A DNA stretch of 64,000 nt, taken from NCBI RefSeq assembly GCF_003610995.1, contig NZ_CP032543.1, forward strand, positions 1,426,001 through 1,490,000, read 5' to 3'. This document shows positions 39,518 to 48,641 of this stretch, piece after piece. The stretch is from Streptomyces griseus subsp. griseus (GTDB lineage: Bacteria; Actinomycetota; Actinomycetes; Streptomycetales; Streptomycetaceae). Both the position numbers and the translations under genes were made by a program. The number at the start of each line of letters is the position of its first letter. Position 1 is the stretch's first letter. The notes beneath the pieces were generated by a model. That model did no database searches and was not told the DNA's origin. It was given only the letters and a program-made list of their open reading frames with translations.

Positions 39518-41647
39518 TCAGGCGAGGCCCGCCTCCTTCATCTGGCGCAGCTCCTTCTTCAACTCGCCCACCTCGTCACGCAGCCGCGCGGCCACCTCGA
39601 ACTGCAGGTCGGCGGCGGCGGCCCGCATCCGGTCGGTCATCTCCTCGATGATTCCGGCCAGTTCGGTCGCGGGTCGGTCGCTGACGACCGCGCCGGGCGA
39701 CGCCCCCCGGCCCTTGGCACCGCCCTTGGCCGCCTTCACCCCGAGCGTGGGCACGGGGGTCCTGGCCTCCTTGCCCTGGCGGTAGCCGGTGCCGAGGAGC
39801 TCCTCGGTGTCGATCTCCTCGCGGGCGATGGTCGCGACGATGTCGTTGATCTTCTTGCGCAGCGGCTGCGGGTCGAGTCCGCGCTCGGTGTTGTAGGCGA
39901 TCTGCTTCTCACGGCGGCGGTTGGTCTCGTCGATGGCCTGCGCCATCGCCGGGGTCACCTTGTCCGCGTACATATGGACCTGGCCGGAGACGTTTCGGGC
40001 GGCGCGTCCGATGGTCTGGATGAGGGAGGTGCCCGAGCGCAGGAAGCCCTGCTTGTCGGCGTCGAGGATGGCCACGAGGGAGACCTCGGGAAGGTCGAGG
40101 CCCTCACGGAGCAGGTTGATGCCGACCAGGACGTCGTACTCACCGGAGCGCAGCTCGCGCAGCAACTCGATGCGGCGCAGGGTGTCGACGTCGCTGTGCA
40201 GATACCTGACCTGGATGCCCAGCTCCAGGAAGTAGTCGGTGAGGTCCTCCGACATCTTCTTGGTGAGCGTGGTGACCAGGACCCGCTCGTCCCGCTCGGT
40301 GCGCTTGCGGATCTCGTGCACCAGGTCGTCGATCTGGCCCTCGGTGGGCTTGACCACGATCTCGGGGTCGACCAGGCCGGTGGGACGGATGATCTGCTCC
40401 ACGAAGCCGTCGCCGCGCGACAGCTCGTACTTCCCCGGGGTGGCGGAGAGGTAGACCGTCTGGTCGATCCGCTTCAGGAACTCCTCCCACTTCAGCGGGC
40501 GGTTGTCCATCGCGGACGGCAGCCGGAAGCCGTGGTCGACGAGGGTCCGCTTGCGGGAGGCGTCGCCCTCGTACATCGCGCCGATCTGCGGGACGGTGAC
40601 ATGGGACTCGTCGAGAACGAGCAGGAAGTCCTCGGGGAAGTAGTCGAGGAGGGTGTTGGGCGCGGTGCCGGGTGCGCGCTCGTCGAAGTGCATCGAGTAG
40701 TTCTCGACGCCGGAGCAGCTGCCGATCTGGCGGAGCATCTCGATGTCGTACGTGGTGCGCATCCGCAGCCGCTGGGCCTCCAGCATCTTGCCCTGCTTCT
40801 CCAGCTCGGCCAGCCGCTCCTGGAGCTCCTCCTCGATGCCCCGGACGGCCCGCTCCAGCCGCTCGGGTCCTGCCACGTAGTGGCTGGCGGGGAAGACGTA
40901 CAGCGACTGGTCCTCGCTGATCACCTCGCCGGTCAGCGGGTGCAGGGTGGAGAGGGCCTCGATCTCGTCGCCGAACATCTCGATGCGGACGGCGAGCTCC
41001 TCGTAGACCGGGAAGATCTCGATGGTGTCGCCCCGGACCCGGAAGGTGCCGCGGGTGAAGGCGAGGTCGTTGCGCGTGTACTGCATCTCCACGAACCGGC
41101 GCAGCAGCTGGTCGCGGTCGGTCTCCTCGCCGACCTTGAGCTGGACCATGCGGTCCACGTACTCCTGGGGCGTACCGAGGCCGTAGATGCAGGAGACGGA
41201 GGCGACCACGACGACGTCGCGCCGGGTGAGCAGCGAGTTGGTCGCCGAATGGCGCAGCCGCTCCACCTCCTCGTTGATGGAGGAGTCCTTCTCGATGTAG
41301 GTGTCCGACTGGGGGACGTACGCCTCGGGCTGGTAGTAGTCGTAGTACGAGACGAAATACTCCACCGCGTTGTTCGGCAGGAGCTCGCGGAACTCGTTGG
41401 CCAGCTGGGCGGCGAGCGTCTTGTTCGGCGCCATCACCAGGGTGGGGCGCTGCAGCTTCTCGATCATCCAGGCGGTGGTCGCCGACTTGCCGGTGCCGGT
41501 CGCGCCGAGCAGGACGACATCCTTCTCACCTGCGCGGATACGCCGCTCCAGCTCGGCGATGGCCGCCGGCTGGTCGCCGCTGGGCTGGTAGGGACTGACG
41601 ACCTCGAAGGGCGCCACCGAACGTTCGATCTTGGAAACGGGCCGCAT
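39518..41647 (-). CDS. uvrB: Excinuclease ABC subunit UvrB
   Basis: A 709-residue damage-verifying helicase-like subunit. Walker A is GATGTGKS near residue 48, the beta-hairpin is [25 protein letters not shown]-type DESH follows, then QTIGRAARN, and the C-terminal UVR motif ([41 protein letters not shown]) that binds UvrC. The ATG at 41647 is six bases after TACGGT, so the message is probably leaderless from a DNA-damage promoter. The TerD gene lies downstream. Confidence 0.96.
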   Translation of the reverse strand: MRPVSKIERSVAPFEVVSPYQPSGDQPAAIAELERRIRAGEKDVVLLGATGTGKSATTAWMIEKLQRPTLVMAPNKTLAAQLANEFRELLPNNAVEYFVSYYDYYQPEAYVPQSDTYIEKDSSINEEVERLRHSATNSLLTRRDVVVVASVSCIYGLGTPQEYVDRMVQLKVGEETDRDQLLRRFVEMQYTRNDLAFTRGTFRVRGDTIEIFPVYEELAVRIEMFGDEIEALSTLHPLTGEVISEDQSLYVFPASHYVAGPERLERAVRGIEEELQERLAELEKQGKMLEAQRLRMRTTYDIEMLRQIGSCSGVENYSMHFDERAPGTAPNTLLDYFPEDFLLVLDESHVTVPQIGAMYEGDASRKRTLVDHGFRLPSAMDNRPLKWEEFLKRIDQTVYLSATPGKYELSRGDGFVEQIIRPTGLVDPEIVVKPTEGQIDDLVHEIRKRTERDERVLVTTLTKKMSEDLTDYFLELGIQVRYLHSDVDTLRRIELLRELRSGEYDVLVGINLLREGLDLPEVSLVAILDADKQGFLRSGTSLIQTIGRAARNVSGQVHMYADKVTPAMAQAIDETNRRREKQIAYNTERGLDPQPLRKKINDIVATIAREEIDTEELLGTGYRQGKEARTPVPTLGVKAAKGGAKGRGASPGAVVSDRPATELAGIIEEMTDRMRAAAADLQFEVAARLRDEVGELKKELRQMKEAGLA

Positions 41648-41653
41648 GCAACC

Positions 41654-41675
41654 ACCGTACGGCCCCCACTGACAA
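41654..41675 (-). promoter_or_regulatory. RecA-independent DNA-damage promoter of uvrB (PafBC type)
   Basis: Minus orientation reads TTGTCAGTG, seven bases, TACGGT. It matches the RecA-NDp consensus tTGTCRgtg-N8-TANNNT except for one base in the spacer. Confidence 0.75.
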
Positions 41676-41735
41676 CGGCCCCGGATCCGCGCCACGCGGG
41701 CCGTCCGACGGCCTCGGGCGGGGCTGTGGAAGCGA

Positions 41736-42383
41736 TCAGTCCGGTGGGAGGTGGTGGGAGGTGACACCGGGCGCGGAGGGGTGCAGCTGCACGCCGAGCG
41801 CGGCCATCCCGGTGTAGTGCATGCCGGTCACCGCGACGGCCATCATGGCGCCCGCGCCCAGCCCGGAGAGGAAGGCACGGGTGGAGAGGGCGGCCCGGAG
41901 CGCGGCCGTGGCGGCGGCCGCGGCGATCAGGACCGAGAGGACGACTAGGGGGGTGTCGTAGGTGAAGTGCCCCCCGAAGCGGATGCCCGCCATCCCCAGG
42001 TAGTGCGTGGAGGCGATGCCGAGGCCGGTGAGGGCGCCGCCGGTGATCACCGCCATGCGGGTCGCGCCCCGGTACCCGACAATGAAGAGGCCGGTGCCGG
42101 ACGTCACGACGGCCACGGCGAGACCGGCGATGACATGGGGCTTGTCGTGCGAGAGCGGTGCCTCCACGACGGTGAAGCCCGTCATCGCCACGTAGTGCAT
42201 GGTCCAGATCCCTGAGCCGATGGACAGCGCACCGAGCGCCAGCCGGCCGGTCCTGAAGGAGCGTGCCGTGCGGGGAGACCTGACGGTGGAGCGGAGTCCG
42301 AGAGCGGCCCCCAGGCCTGCCACGAGGAAGGCCAGGACCGGGATCACCGGGCCATGGGTGAATCCCTCAACCGTTCCCTGCAC
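41736..42383 (-). CDS. MHYT-domain integral membrane sensor
   Basis: A 215-residue protein with seven hydrophobic helices and the three MHYT repeats ([30 protein letters not shown]), thought to bind a metal or gas ligand. It has no output domain, so it would signal through another protein or act alone. GTG at 42383 is chosen with GAAGGG nine bases upstream; the frame is open to an ATG at 42470 in an AT-rich stretch that looks more like promoter. Confidence 0.85.
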   Translation of the reverse strand: MQGTVEGFTHGPVIPVLAFLVAGLGAALGLRSTVRSPRTARSFRTGRLALGALSIGSGIWTMHYVAMTGFTVVEAPLSHDKPHVIAGLAVAVVTSGTGLFIVGYRGATRMAVITGGALTGLGIASTHYLGMAGIRFGGHFTYDTPLVVLSVLIAAAAATAALRAALSTRAFLSGLGAGAMMAVAVTGMHYTGMAALGVQLHPSAPGVTSHHLPPD

Positions 42384-42529
42384 GTCGGCACGCCCTTCGA
42401 GAAAGCCCGGGTTCGAGGGGGATCCCCCAGGGTCCGACAGGCATATGTAAGAAACACATTTTATCGGCATGGGACGGTGCTCCCGGCCCCCTGGCGTGTA
42501 TCCCGGGCCACTCCGGTGGCGCGGATTCC

Positions 42530-42551
42530 GTTCATTCCGCGGTCATCGCCG
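42530..42551 (+). promoter_or_regulatory. PHO box (PhoP site) upstream of the glycerophosphodiesterase gene
   Basis: Two adjacent 11-base direct repeat units, GTTCATTCCGC and GGTCATCGCCG, match the Streptomyces PhoP repeat type (GTTCACC-like). They lie 69 bp before the gene start. glpQ genes are known PhoP targets in S. coelicolor. Confidence 0.65.
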
Positions 42552-42619
42552 CCCCACCCGGCGTTGGTGGGCCGCTGCCAGTCTCGTCGTGTCCGCACAC
42601 TCCGATACGAGGAGTCCAC

Positions 42620-43510
42620 GTGTTCGTACGCACCGCAACCGCCTCCACCGCCGCCGCGGCCGTACTCGGCGCCGGCGCCCTGCTGCTGCCCGCCGCCCAG
42701 CCTCAGGAGACGACCGCCTGGACCCCGGACCGGTCGGCGGGCCCCACCGTCGTGGCCCACCGGGGTGCGTCGGGCTACGCACCGGAGAACACGCTCGCCG
42801 CCGTGGATGCCGCGAAGGCGCTCTCCATCGACTGGGTGGAGAACGACGTCCAGCGCACCAAGGACGGCGTGCTCGTCGTGCTGCACGACACCGACCTGAA
42901 GCGCACGACCGACGTCGAGGAGGTCTTCCCCGGCCGTGCGCCGTGGGCGGTCAAGGACTTCACCGCCGCCGAGGTGGCGAAGCTGGACGCGGGCAGCTGG
43001 TTCGGGAAGCAGTTCGCGGGGGCCCGGGTGCCGACGCTCACCCAGTTCGTGGACCGCCTGGAGCGCAACCGGCAGAAGCTGCTCCTGGAGATCAAGAGCC
43101 CGACGGCCTATCCGGGCATCGAGCGGGACATCCTGCGTGTGCTGGGCCAGGCGGGGTGGCTGGACCGGACGCACGTGCGGGACCGGCTGGTCGTCCAGAG
43201 CTTCGGCGCCGACAGCGTCAAGCGGGTGCACGCTCTGCGCCCGGACATCACCACCGGTTTCCTGGGCACCCCGGCGGTCGCCGACCTCCCCTCGTACGCG
43301 GCGTTCACCGACCAGATCAACCCCTCGTACGCCACGATCGGCGCCGACTACGTGGCGGCCGTGCAGCGGCTCAAGGGGGCGCACGGCAAGCCGCTGCGGG
43401 TGAACACGTGGACGGTGAACAACGCGGCCGACGCGGCGAAGGCCCGCGCGTACGGCGTCGACGGCATCATCACCAACTATCCCGACGTGGTGCGCGACGC
43501 GACGCGCTGA
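42620..43510 (+). CDS. glpQ: Secreted glycerophosphodiester phosphodiesterase
   Basis: A 296-residue enzyme releasing glycerol 3-phosphate from phospholipid head groups or teichoic-acid material. A signal peptide (TASTAAAAVLGAGALLLPAAQ) precedes the GDPD barrel: VVAHRGASGYAPENTLAAVDAA, DWVENDVQRTKDGVLVVLHDTDLKRTTD with metal and catalytic residues, LLLEIKSP, and VNTWTVNNAADAAKARAYGVDGIITNYPD. GTG at 42620 follows GAGGAG. A PHO box upstream points to phosphate-starvation induction. Confidence 0.92.
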   Translation: MFVRTATASTAAAAVLGAGALLLPAAQPQETTAWTPDRSAGPTVVAHRGASGYAPENTLAAVDAAKALSIDWVENDVQRTKDGVLVVLHDTDLKRTTDVEEVFPGRAPWAVKDFTAAEVAKLDAGSWFGKQFAGARVPTLTQFVDRLERNRQKLLLEIKSPTAYPGIERDILRVLGQAGWLDRTHVRDRLVVQSFGADSVKRVHALRPDITTGFLGTPAVADLPSYAAFTDQINPSYATIGADYVAAVQRLKGAHGKPLRVNTWTVNNAADAAKARAYGVDGIITNYPDVVRDATR

Positions 43511-43528
43511 CACGACGAGGGGTGCGAG

Positions 43529-43562
43529 GGCCGGGCCCGTCGGTTGCCGCCGACGGGCCCGG
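43529..43562 (+). terminator. Terminator of glpQ
   Basis: A 14-bp perfect stem (43529-43542 with 43549-43562). It ends three bases before the ogt promoter motif. Confidence 0.78.
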
Positions 43563-43564
43563 CG

Positions 43565-43587
43565 TTGTCAGTGGCCGGTCGTACCGT
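43565..43587 (+). promoter_or_regulatory. RecA-independent DNA-damage promoter of ogt (PafBC type)
   Basis: TTGTCAGTG, eight bases, TACCGT: an exact match to tTGTCRgtg-N8-TANNNT. The -10 ends seven bases before the ATG, so the transcript is likely leaderless. Confidence 0.8.
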
Positions 43588-43594
43588 GGACGGC

Positions 43595-44152
43595 ATGAAC
43601 AGCTGCGGGGCCGGTGGAGAGCCGGCCGTCGAGTGGTCCGTCGTGGAGAGCGCCATCGGACCGCTGCTGCTCGCCGCGACCCCCGCCGGTCTGGTGAGCG
43701 TGGCCTTCCACGCCCGGCCCGACGTGCGGGACGCGGCACTCGCCCGGCTGCGGGCCCGGCTGGGCGCGGAGCCGGTGGAGGCGCCCGGCTCGGCGCGGCT
43801 CGCCGAGCCGATACGCGGGCTCGCGGCGTACTTCGCGGGAGAGCGGCAGGACTTCGGCCTGGAGCTGGACTGGTCGCTGACGGCCGGGTTCCACCGCGAG
43901 GTGCTCCGCGAGCTGGAGTCCGGGGTGCCGTACGGGACGGTCGTCGGGTACGGGGAGCTGGCCGCCCGGGTCGGCCGGCCGGAGGGGGCGCAGGCGGTGG
44001 GGGCGGCGATGGGATCCAACCCGCTGCCGGTGGTGGTGCCCTGCCACCGGGTGGTGGAGAGCGACGGCGGCCTGGGCGGGTTCGGCGGCGGGCTGGAGAC
44101 GAAGCGGCAGCTGCTGGCCCTGGAGGGGGTGCTTCCGCAGCCGCTGTTCTAG
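43595..44152 (+). CDS. ogt: Methylated-DNA--protein-cysteine methyltransferase
   Basis: A 185-residue suicide repair protein removing O6-alkyl groups from guanine. The catalytic motif is PVVVPCHRVVES, with the helix-turn-helix VPYGTVVGYGELAARVGRPEGAQAVGAAMGSNPLP before it and GGFGGGLETKRQLLALEG after. ATG at 43595 follows the -10 hexamer by seven bases, leaderless. The promoter is of the same DNA-damage type as uvrB, so alkylation or other damage should induce it without LexA. Confidence 0.94.
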   Translation: MNSCGAGGEPAVEWSVVESAIGPLLLAATPAGLVSVAFHARPDVRDAALARLRARLGAEPVEAPGSARLAEPIRGLAAYFAGERQDFGLELDWSLTAGFHREVLRELESGVPYGTVVGYGELAARVGRPEGAQAVGAAMGSNPLPVVVPCHRVVESDGGLGGFGGGLETKRQLLALEGVLPQPLF

Positions 44153-44272
44153 CGGGCCCTGCTCCAGGGGGTCCGCCGGGTGAACGGCGGCATGTGCGGT
44201 TCCCGGACGCTTCGGCGGCCGGTTCACTCGTACGGGTGCAACGTGCCGTTCATGTGATGGCACACTGCGCCG

Positions 44273-45553
44273 GTGACACCATCCCTCCCCCGCTCCGCCG
44301 CGTCCCCGGTCACGGCTGCCGCGCTGCCCGCGCTCCAGCGCCGGACGTCGGCCGTGCTCGTCGTCAGCCAGATACTCGGCGGCCTCGGTGTGGCCATCGG
44401 CATCGCCCTGGCCCCGATGCTGGCCACCGAGGTGACCGGCTCCGAGGCCCTGTCCGGGCTGGCCCCGACCGCGTCCGTCGCCGGTACGGCGCTGCTGTCG
44501 CTGCCGCTGGCCGCCCTGATGACCTCGCGCGGCCGACGCCCCGGTCTGGTGCTCGCGTATCTGATCGGCGCGCTCGGCGGCGCGCTGGTGGTCCTGGGCA
44601 CGGTGGCGCGCAGCTTCCCGCTGCTGCTGCTCGGGATGGCCGCGTTCGGCGCCGGGTCCTCCGCCAACCTCCAGGCCCGGTTCGCGGCGGCCGACCTGGT
44701 CGGGCCGGAGCGGCGGGGCCGGGCGATCTCCACCGTCGTCTGGGCCACCACGATCGGATCGGTGGTGGGCCCCAACATCGCGGCCCCGGCGGGCCGGGTG
44801 TTCCGCGGGACCCCGGTGCCCGAGACCGCGGGCCCCTACCTCTGGTCCGCGGTCGCCTTCCTGCTCGCCGGGGTGGTCGTGGCCGTGCTGCTGCGCCCGG
44901 ACCCGCTGCTCACGGCGCGTGCCCTGGCCCCGCGGAGCGCCCAGGGCGGGCGGAAACGGTCGCTGCGCGACGGGGTCGCGGCCGTACGGGAGTCGCCGAT
45001 GGCCGGGCTGGCCCTGGGGACCGTCACCGTGTCGCACACCGCGATGGTGTCGATCATGGTCATGACCCCCGTCCATCTGGGCGGGCACGGCGCAGGTCTC
45101 CAGCTGATCGGGCTGGTCATCAGCGGGCACATCGCGGGCATGTACGCGTTCTCGCCGGTGATGGGGTGGCTGGCCGACCGCTTCGGGCGGCTCTCGGTGA
45201 TCGGCCTCGCGGTCGGTCTGCTGAGCTGCGCCGCGCTGCTCGCGGGCACCGCGGGACCCCGGCACGGACAGACCGCCCTCGGCCTGTTCGTGCTGGGCCT
45301 CGGCTGGTCGGCGGGGATGATCGCCGGTTCGGCGCTGCTCACCGACTCCGTACCGCAGGACGCCCGGGCGGCCGTGCAGGGCCTGTCCGACCTCACCATG
45401 AACGCGGCGGCGGGCATCGGCGGGGCGACGGCCGGGGTGATCGTCGCCCAGTGGGGGTACGGCCCACTGAACGCGATCGGTGCCGCCCTGCTGCTGCCGG
45501 TGGGCGCGCTGGCGCTGCGGCGGACCATGAAGCCCTCCGCGGCCGGAGCCTGA
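44273..45553 (+). CDS. MFS transporter (DHA1-like)
   Basis: A 426-residue membrane protein with 12 predicted helices. The loop between helices 2 and 3 has the MFS-A-like SRGRRPGLVLAYL and its repeat is WLADRFGRLSVIGL in the second half. The N-terminal leader is short and soluble. GTG at 44273 is taken as start because the frame opens only shortly before; no strong ribosome site is seen. It stands alone between ogt and the convergent cupin gene. Substrate unknown, drug-type export likely from the family. Confidence 0.85.
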   Translation: MTPSLPRSAASPVTAAALPALQRRTSAVLVVSQILGGLGVAIGIALAPMLATEVTGSEALSGLAPTASVAGTALLSLPLAALMTSRGRRPGLVLAYLIGALGGALVVLGTVARSFPLLLLGMAAFGAGSSANLQARFAAADLVGPERRGRAISTVVWATTIGSVVGPNIAAPAGRVFRGTPVPETAGPYLWSAVAFLLAGVVVAVLLRPDPLLTARALAPRSAQGGRKRSLRDGVAAVRESPMAGLALGTVTVSHTAMVSIMVMTPVHLGGHGAGLQLIGLVISGHIAGMYAFSPVMGWLADRFGRLSVIGLAVGLLSCAALLAGTAGPRHGQTALGLFVLGLGWSAGMIAGSALLTDSVPQDARAAVQGLSDLTMNAAAGIGGATAGVIVAQWGYGPLNAIGAALLLPVGALALRRTMKPSAAGA

Positions 45554-45601
45554 GCCCTCGAGCCCGGAAGCCCCAGAGGCCGTAGAAGTTCGCCAGAGGC
45601 C

Positions 45602-45964
45602 TCAGAGGCTGATGTGGTACGCCTTGCGGAGCGTCTCGTGGACCGTCCACGTCGTCCGGTCGCCCTCGCGCAGTACGCAGGCGTCCCCGGGCCCGATCTC
45701 CAGGGTCGCGCCGCCCTCCACCGCCACGGTGGCCCGCCCGCTGACGACCACGAACAGCTCGTTCGCCTCGGTGTCGGTGACCACACCCGGGGTGATCTGC
45801 CAGATCCCGCGCACCTGCGTGCCGTCGGGGGACTCCCACAGCACCTTGCCGGTCACCACGGGCTCGCCCGAGACGATCTGGGCCGGATCGAGGGGTTCCG
45901 GTTCGAGGCCGGCGTCCGGGATGTGCACGGCGAAGGAGGCGGGGGCCTGGTCATGTGTCGTCAT
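45602..45964 (-). CDS. Cupin-domain protein
   Basis: A 120-residue single cupin barrel: VRGIWQITPGVVTDTEANELFVVVSGRATVAVEGGATLEIGPGDACVLREGDRTTWTVHETLRKAYHISL. Usual metal ligands are partly replaced (TEANE in the first motif, TVHE in the second), so metal binding is uncertain. ATG at 45964 is eight bases after TAGGGT in minus orientation, a leaderless pattern. It is convergent with the MFS gene and divergent from psuG. Confidence 0.83.
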   Translation of the reverse strand: MTTHDQAPASFAVHIPDAGLEPEPLDPAQIVSGEPVVTGKVLWESPDGTQVRGIWQITPGVVTDTEANELFVVVSGRATVAVEGGATLEIGPGDACVLREGDRTTWTVHETLRKAYHISL

Positions 45965-46069
45965 GGGCGGTCACCCTAGCGACCACTTCCGGCCGTCCGG
46001 TCACCAGGACCGGCCGGAACCCGTCCTTCCCAAGTTTGCGGCCCCCCTGACCGCGACAGGGATGGGGAC

Positions 46070-47002
46070 ATGCCACAGAACACCGACACCTCCTACGAGC
46101 CGGTCCTGTCGACCGAGGTACGCGCGGCCCTGACGGGCGGGGTGCCCGTCGTGGCCCTGGAGTCGACGATCATCGCGCACGGGCTGCCGCGCCCCCGCAA
46201 CCTCCGGGTGGCCACCGAGCTGGAAGGGATCGTCCGGTCCGCCGGCGCGGTCCCGGCCACCATCGCCGTCCTGGACGGGCAGGCCCATGTGGGTCTGGAG
46301 AAGGACCAGTTGGAGCGGGTGGCCGGGGATCCGGCGGTCCGGAAGCTGGGCCACCGCGATCTCGCCCCCGCACTCGCGCTCGGGGCGAGCGGAGCGACGA
46401 CGGTCTCCGCGACGGCGTTCCTGGCAGCGCGGGCGGGCCTCCGCTTCTTCGCCACCGGCGGGCTCGGCGGCGTACACCGGGAATGGGCCGACAGCCAGGA
46501 CGAGTCGGCCGATCTGCGGCTGCTCGCCCGCACCGGGATCACGGTGGTCTGCGCGGGTGTGAAGTCGATCCTCGACGTCCCGGCGACCCTCCAGCGCCTG
46601 GAGACCCTGGGCGTGGGCATCCTCGGTTACGGCACCGACCGCTTCCCCGGCTTCTATCTGCACAGCTCCGGCCTGCCGGTCGACTGGACCGTGCACAGCC
46701 CGGAAGAGGTGGTGGAGGTGGTACGGGCGAAGGAGGCGCTGGGCGGCCCGGAGGCCGCACTGATCGTCGCCAACCCCGTACCGGAACAGGATCAGTTGGA
46801 CCCGGCCCTGCACGACCGGGTGCTGGCGGAGGCCCTCGACGCCTGCCGGGAGCGCGGGATCACCGGGCAGGGCGTCACCCCGTTCCTGCTGGACCAGCTG
46901 ATGCGGCGGACCGAGGGCGCGTCGCTGGAGGCGAACCTCGCGGCCGTACGCGGGAACGTGCGGCTCGCGGCCCGGATCGCCAAAGCGGCAGCCGCACGGT
47001 GA
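46070..47002 (+). CDS. psuG: Pseudouridine-5'-phosphate glycosidase
   Basis: A 310-residue enzyme that splits pseudouridine 5'-phosphate to uracil and ribose 5-phosphate. Family motifs: VVALESTIIAHGLPRPRN with the catalytic Glu, GATTVSATAFLAARAGLRFFATGGLGGVHR, and ADSQDESADL. The Lys of VRKLGHRDL is the likely Schiff-base residue. ATG at 46070 with GGATGGGG upstream. It overlaps the kinase gene (GTGA), so glycosidase and kinase of pseudouridine use are coupled. Confidence 0.93.
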   Translation: MPQNTDTSYEPVLSTEVRAALTGGVPVVALESTIIAHGLPRPRNLRVATELEGIVRSAGAVPATIAVLDGQAHVGLEKDQLERVAGDPAVRKLGHRDLAPALALGASGATTVSATAFLAARAGLRFFATGGLGGVHREWADSQDESADLRLLARTGITVVCAGVKSILDVPATLQRLETLGVGILGYGTDRFPGFYLHSSGLPVDWTVHSPEEVVEVVRAKEALGGPEAALIVANPVPEQDQLDPALHDRVLAEALDACRERGITGQGVTPFLLDQLMRRTEGASLEANLAAVRGNVRLAARIAKAAAAR

Positions 47003-47916
47003 ACGGCGCCGACCGGGCGGCCGGGCGCGGGCTCCTCGTGGTCGGGGACGTGGTCACCGATGTGGTGGCGCTCCACGGCTCCCCGCTCGTCCACGGCACG
47101 GACACCGCCGCCCGGATCCGCAGCGTGCCGGGCGGTGCGGGGGCCAACGTCGCTTGCTGGGCGGCGCGTTCGGGGTGCCGGGAGGCGGCGCTGCTGGCCC
47201 GGGCCGGGGCGGAGTCCGCCGCATGGCACCGGGACGCGCTGGAGCGGGCGGGGGTGCGGGCGCTGCTGGCGGTGGACGAGGAGGTGGCCACCGCGACCGT
47301 CATCTCCCTGGTGGACGCCGCCGCCGAGCGGACGTTCCTCACCGACAGCGGGGCCGCGCTGCGGCTGGCCACCGAGGACTTCGCGCCCTCGATGCTGGAC
47401 GGCGTGGGGTGGCTGCACCTCTCCGGCTACCTCCTGTTCGCCGCGACCAGCCGCGCCACGGCCCGGCTCGCCCTGCGGACCGCCCGGGAACGCGGCATTC
47501 CGGTGAGCGTGGATCCGGCGTCGGCGGGGTTCCTGGCGGAGCTGGGGCCGAAGCGGTTCCTGGCGTACGCCGAGGGGGCCCGGCTGCTGCTGCCGAACGC
47601 GGACGAGGCGCGACTGCTGACGGGGTTGCGTGAACCGGCCGACGCGGCGGCCGAGTTGAGCCGGGCGTTCCCCCGGGTCGCCCTCACCCTCGGCGACCGG
47701 GGTGCACTGCTGGCCGCCGGAGGTGCGGTGACGGGCCGGGTCCGTGCCCGGCCGGTCCCGCACCCGGTCGACTCGACGGGCGCGGGCGACGCGTTCACCG
47801 GTGGGTACCTCGCGGCCCTGCTGGCCGGGGCGGACCACGAGGCCGCCGCCTCGGAGGGCTGCCGGACCGGGGCGGAGGCGGTGGCCACGGTGGGCGGCCG
47901 ACCACCCCTCCCCTAG
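46999..47916 (+). CDS. psuK: PfkB-family kinase, probable pseudouridine kinase
   Basis: A 305-residue ribokinase-fold sugar or nucleoside kinase. It has the N-terminal VVGDVVTDVVALHG, VPGGAGANVACWAARSG, and the C-terminal signature DSTGAGDAFTGGYLAAL with the catalytic Asp. Coupling to psuG by GTGA makes phosphorylation of pseudouridine the likely job. It is convergent with the next gene; their stops share the bases CTAG. Confidence 0.87.
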   Translation: MNGADRAAGRGLLVVGDVVTDVVALHGSPLVHGTDTAARIRSVPGGAGANVACWAARSGCREAALLARAGAESAAWHRDALERAGVRALLAVDEEVATATVISLVDAAAERTFLTDSGAALRLATEDFAPSMLDGVGWLHLSGYLLFAATSRATARLALRTARERGIPVSVDPASAGFLAELGPKRFLAYAEGARLLLPNADEARLLTGLREPADAAAELSRAFPRVALTLGDRGALLAAGGAVTGRVRARPVPHPVDSTGAGDAFTGGYLAALLAGADHEAAASEGCRTGAEAVATVGGRPPLP

Positions 47917-48620
47917 GGCCTGTCGTCGAGCTGCCGTCTGCCCCGCGACGCCCGGCCCCAGGAACCTCCCAGCCCCGACCACGCCGGATGCAGCGGGTCG
48001 TCCGCGCGCACGACCACGTCCGCCTGCCCGGCGGGCGCCGTCTCCTCCTCGTACCGGGCGAAAGCAGGCAGCGTCCACCGCTCCCCCTCCGGCGTGCGCC
48101 GTCGCAACGCGCCTTCCGAGAGCCGCACATGGACGCTCAGCGCGAACGGGAACCAGTGGCCCAGCAGCAGCGGCCCGTGCACGATGACCACCCCGCCCTC
48201 CGGCAGCGGGTGGTACGGAGTGCGCGTGGCCCGGTCGGTGACCGGGTCCCACAGGTCGGGCAGCACCCGCCCGCTACCGCCCGCCTCCAGCGGCCCGAAC
48301 ACCTCGCGCCAGAGCGCCCCCGTGTCGAACCAGCTGTCGGCGTACGAGTCCGGGTCCTCCTTCCCGTACTCGAAACGCAGGCTCGCCGGGCGCAGGAACC
48401 CCTCGGTGGAGACCACGAGCACCGACCGGCCGCGCAGCCTCAACTCATCGGCGAGGCGTTCGGCCAGGTCAGCGGTGCGGGCGGCCGGGGCGCCATCGAT
48501 GCCGAGGGTGAGCCAGGGGGCCCCGTCGGCGGCGGTCAGGCCGTCGCTGTGCCGGGCCAGCTCGCCGGCCAGCCGTTCCCAGGTGATCGCTTCGAGTCGC
48601 ACGCCTCCATCATCATCCAT
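47913..48620 (-). CDS. Uridine kinase-like protein with degenerate P-loop
   Basis: A 235-residue protein resembling uridine kinase. The P-loop region reads GIDGAPAARTADLAERLADEL, lacking the usual GSGK(S/T); the following VLVVSTEGFLRPASLRFEYGKEDPDSYADSWFDTGALWREV and GGVVIVHGPLLLG match the family acceptor and Walker B parts. So it may bind but not use ATP in the normal way. It lies back to back (convergent) with psuK, in a pyrimidine-salvage setting. Activity is not assured. Confidence 0.75.
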   Translation of the reverse strand: MDDDGGVRLEAITWERLAGELARHSDGLTAADGAPWLTLGIDGAPAARTADLAERLADELRLRGRSVLVVSTEGFLRPASLRFEYGKEDPDSYADSWFDTGALWREVFGPLEAGGSGRVLPDLWDPVTDRATRTPYHPLPEGGVVIVHGPLLLGHWFPFALSVHVRLSEGALRRRTPEGERWTLPAFARYEEETAPAGQADVVVRADDPLHPAWSGLGGSWGRASRGRRQLDDRP

Positions 48621-48641
48621 CCCGCCGGAGGCTCCCCCGCC

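Noticed and set aside
42384..42470. N-terminal extension of the MHYT protein from ATG 42470
   Set aside because: The extra 29 residues are not membrane-like or conserved in look, and the AT-rich DNA there fits a promoter better.
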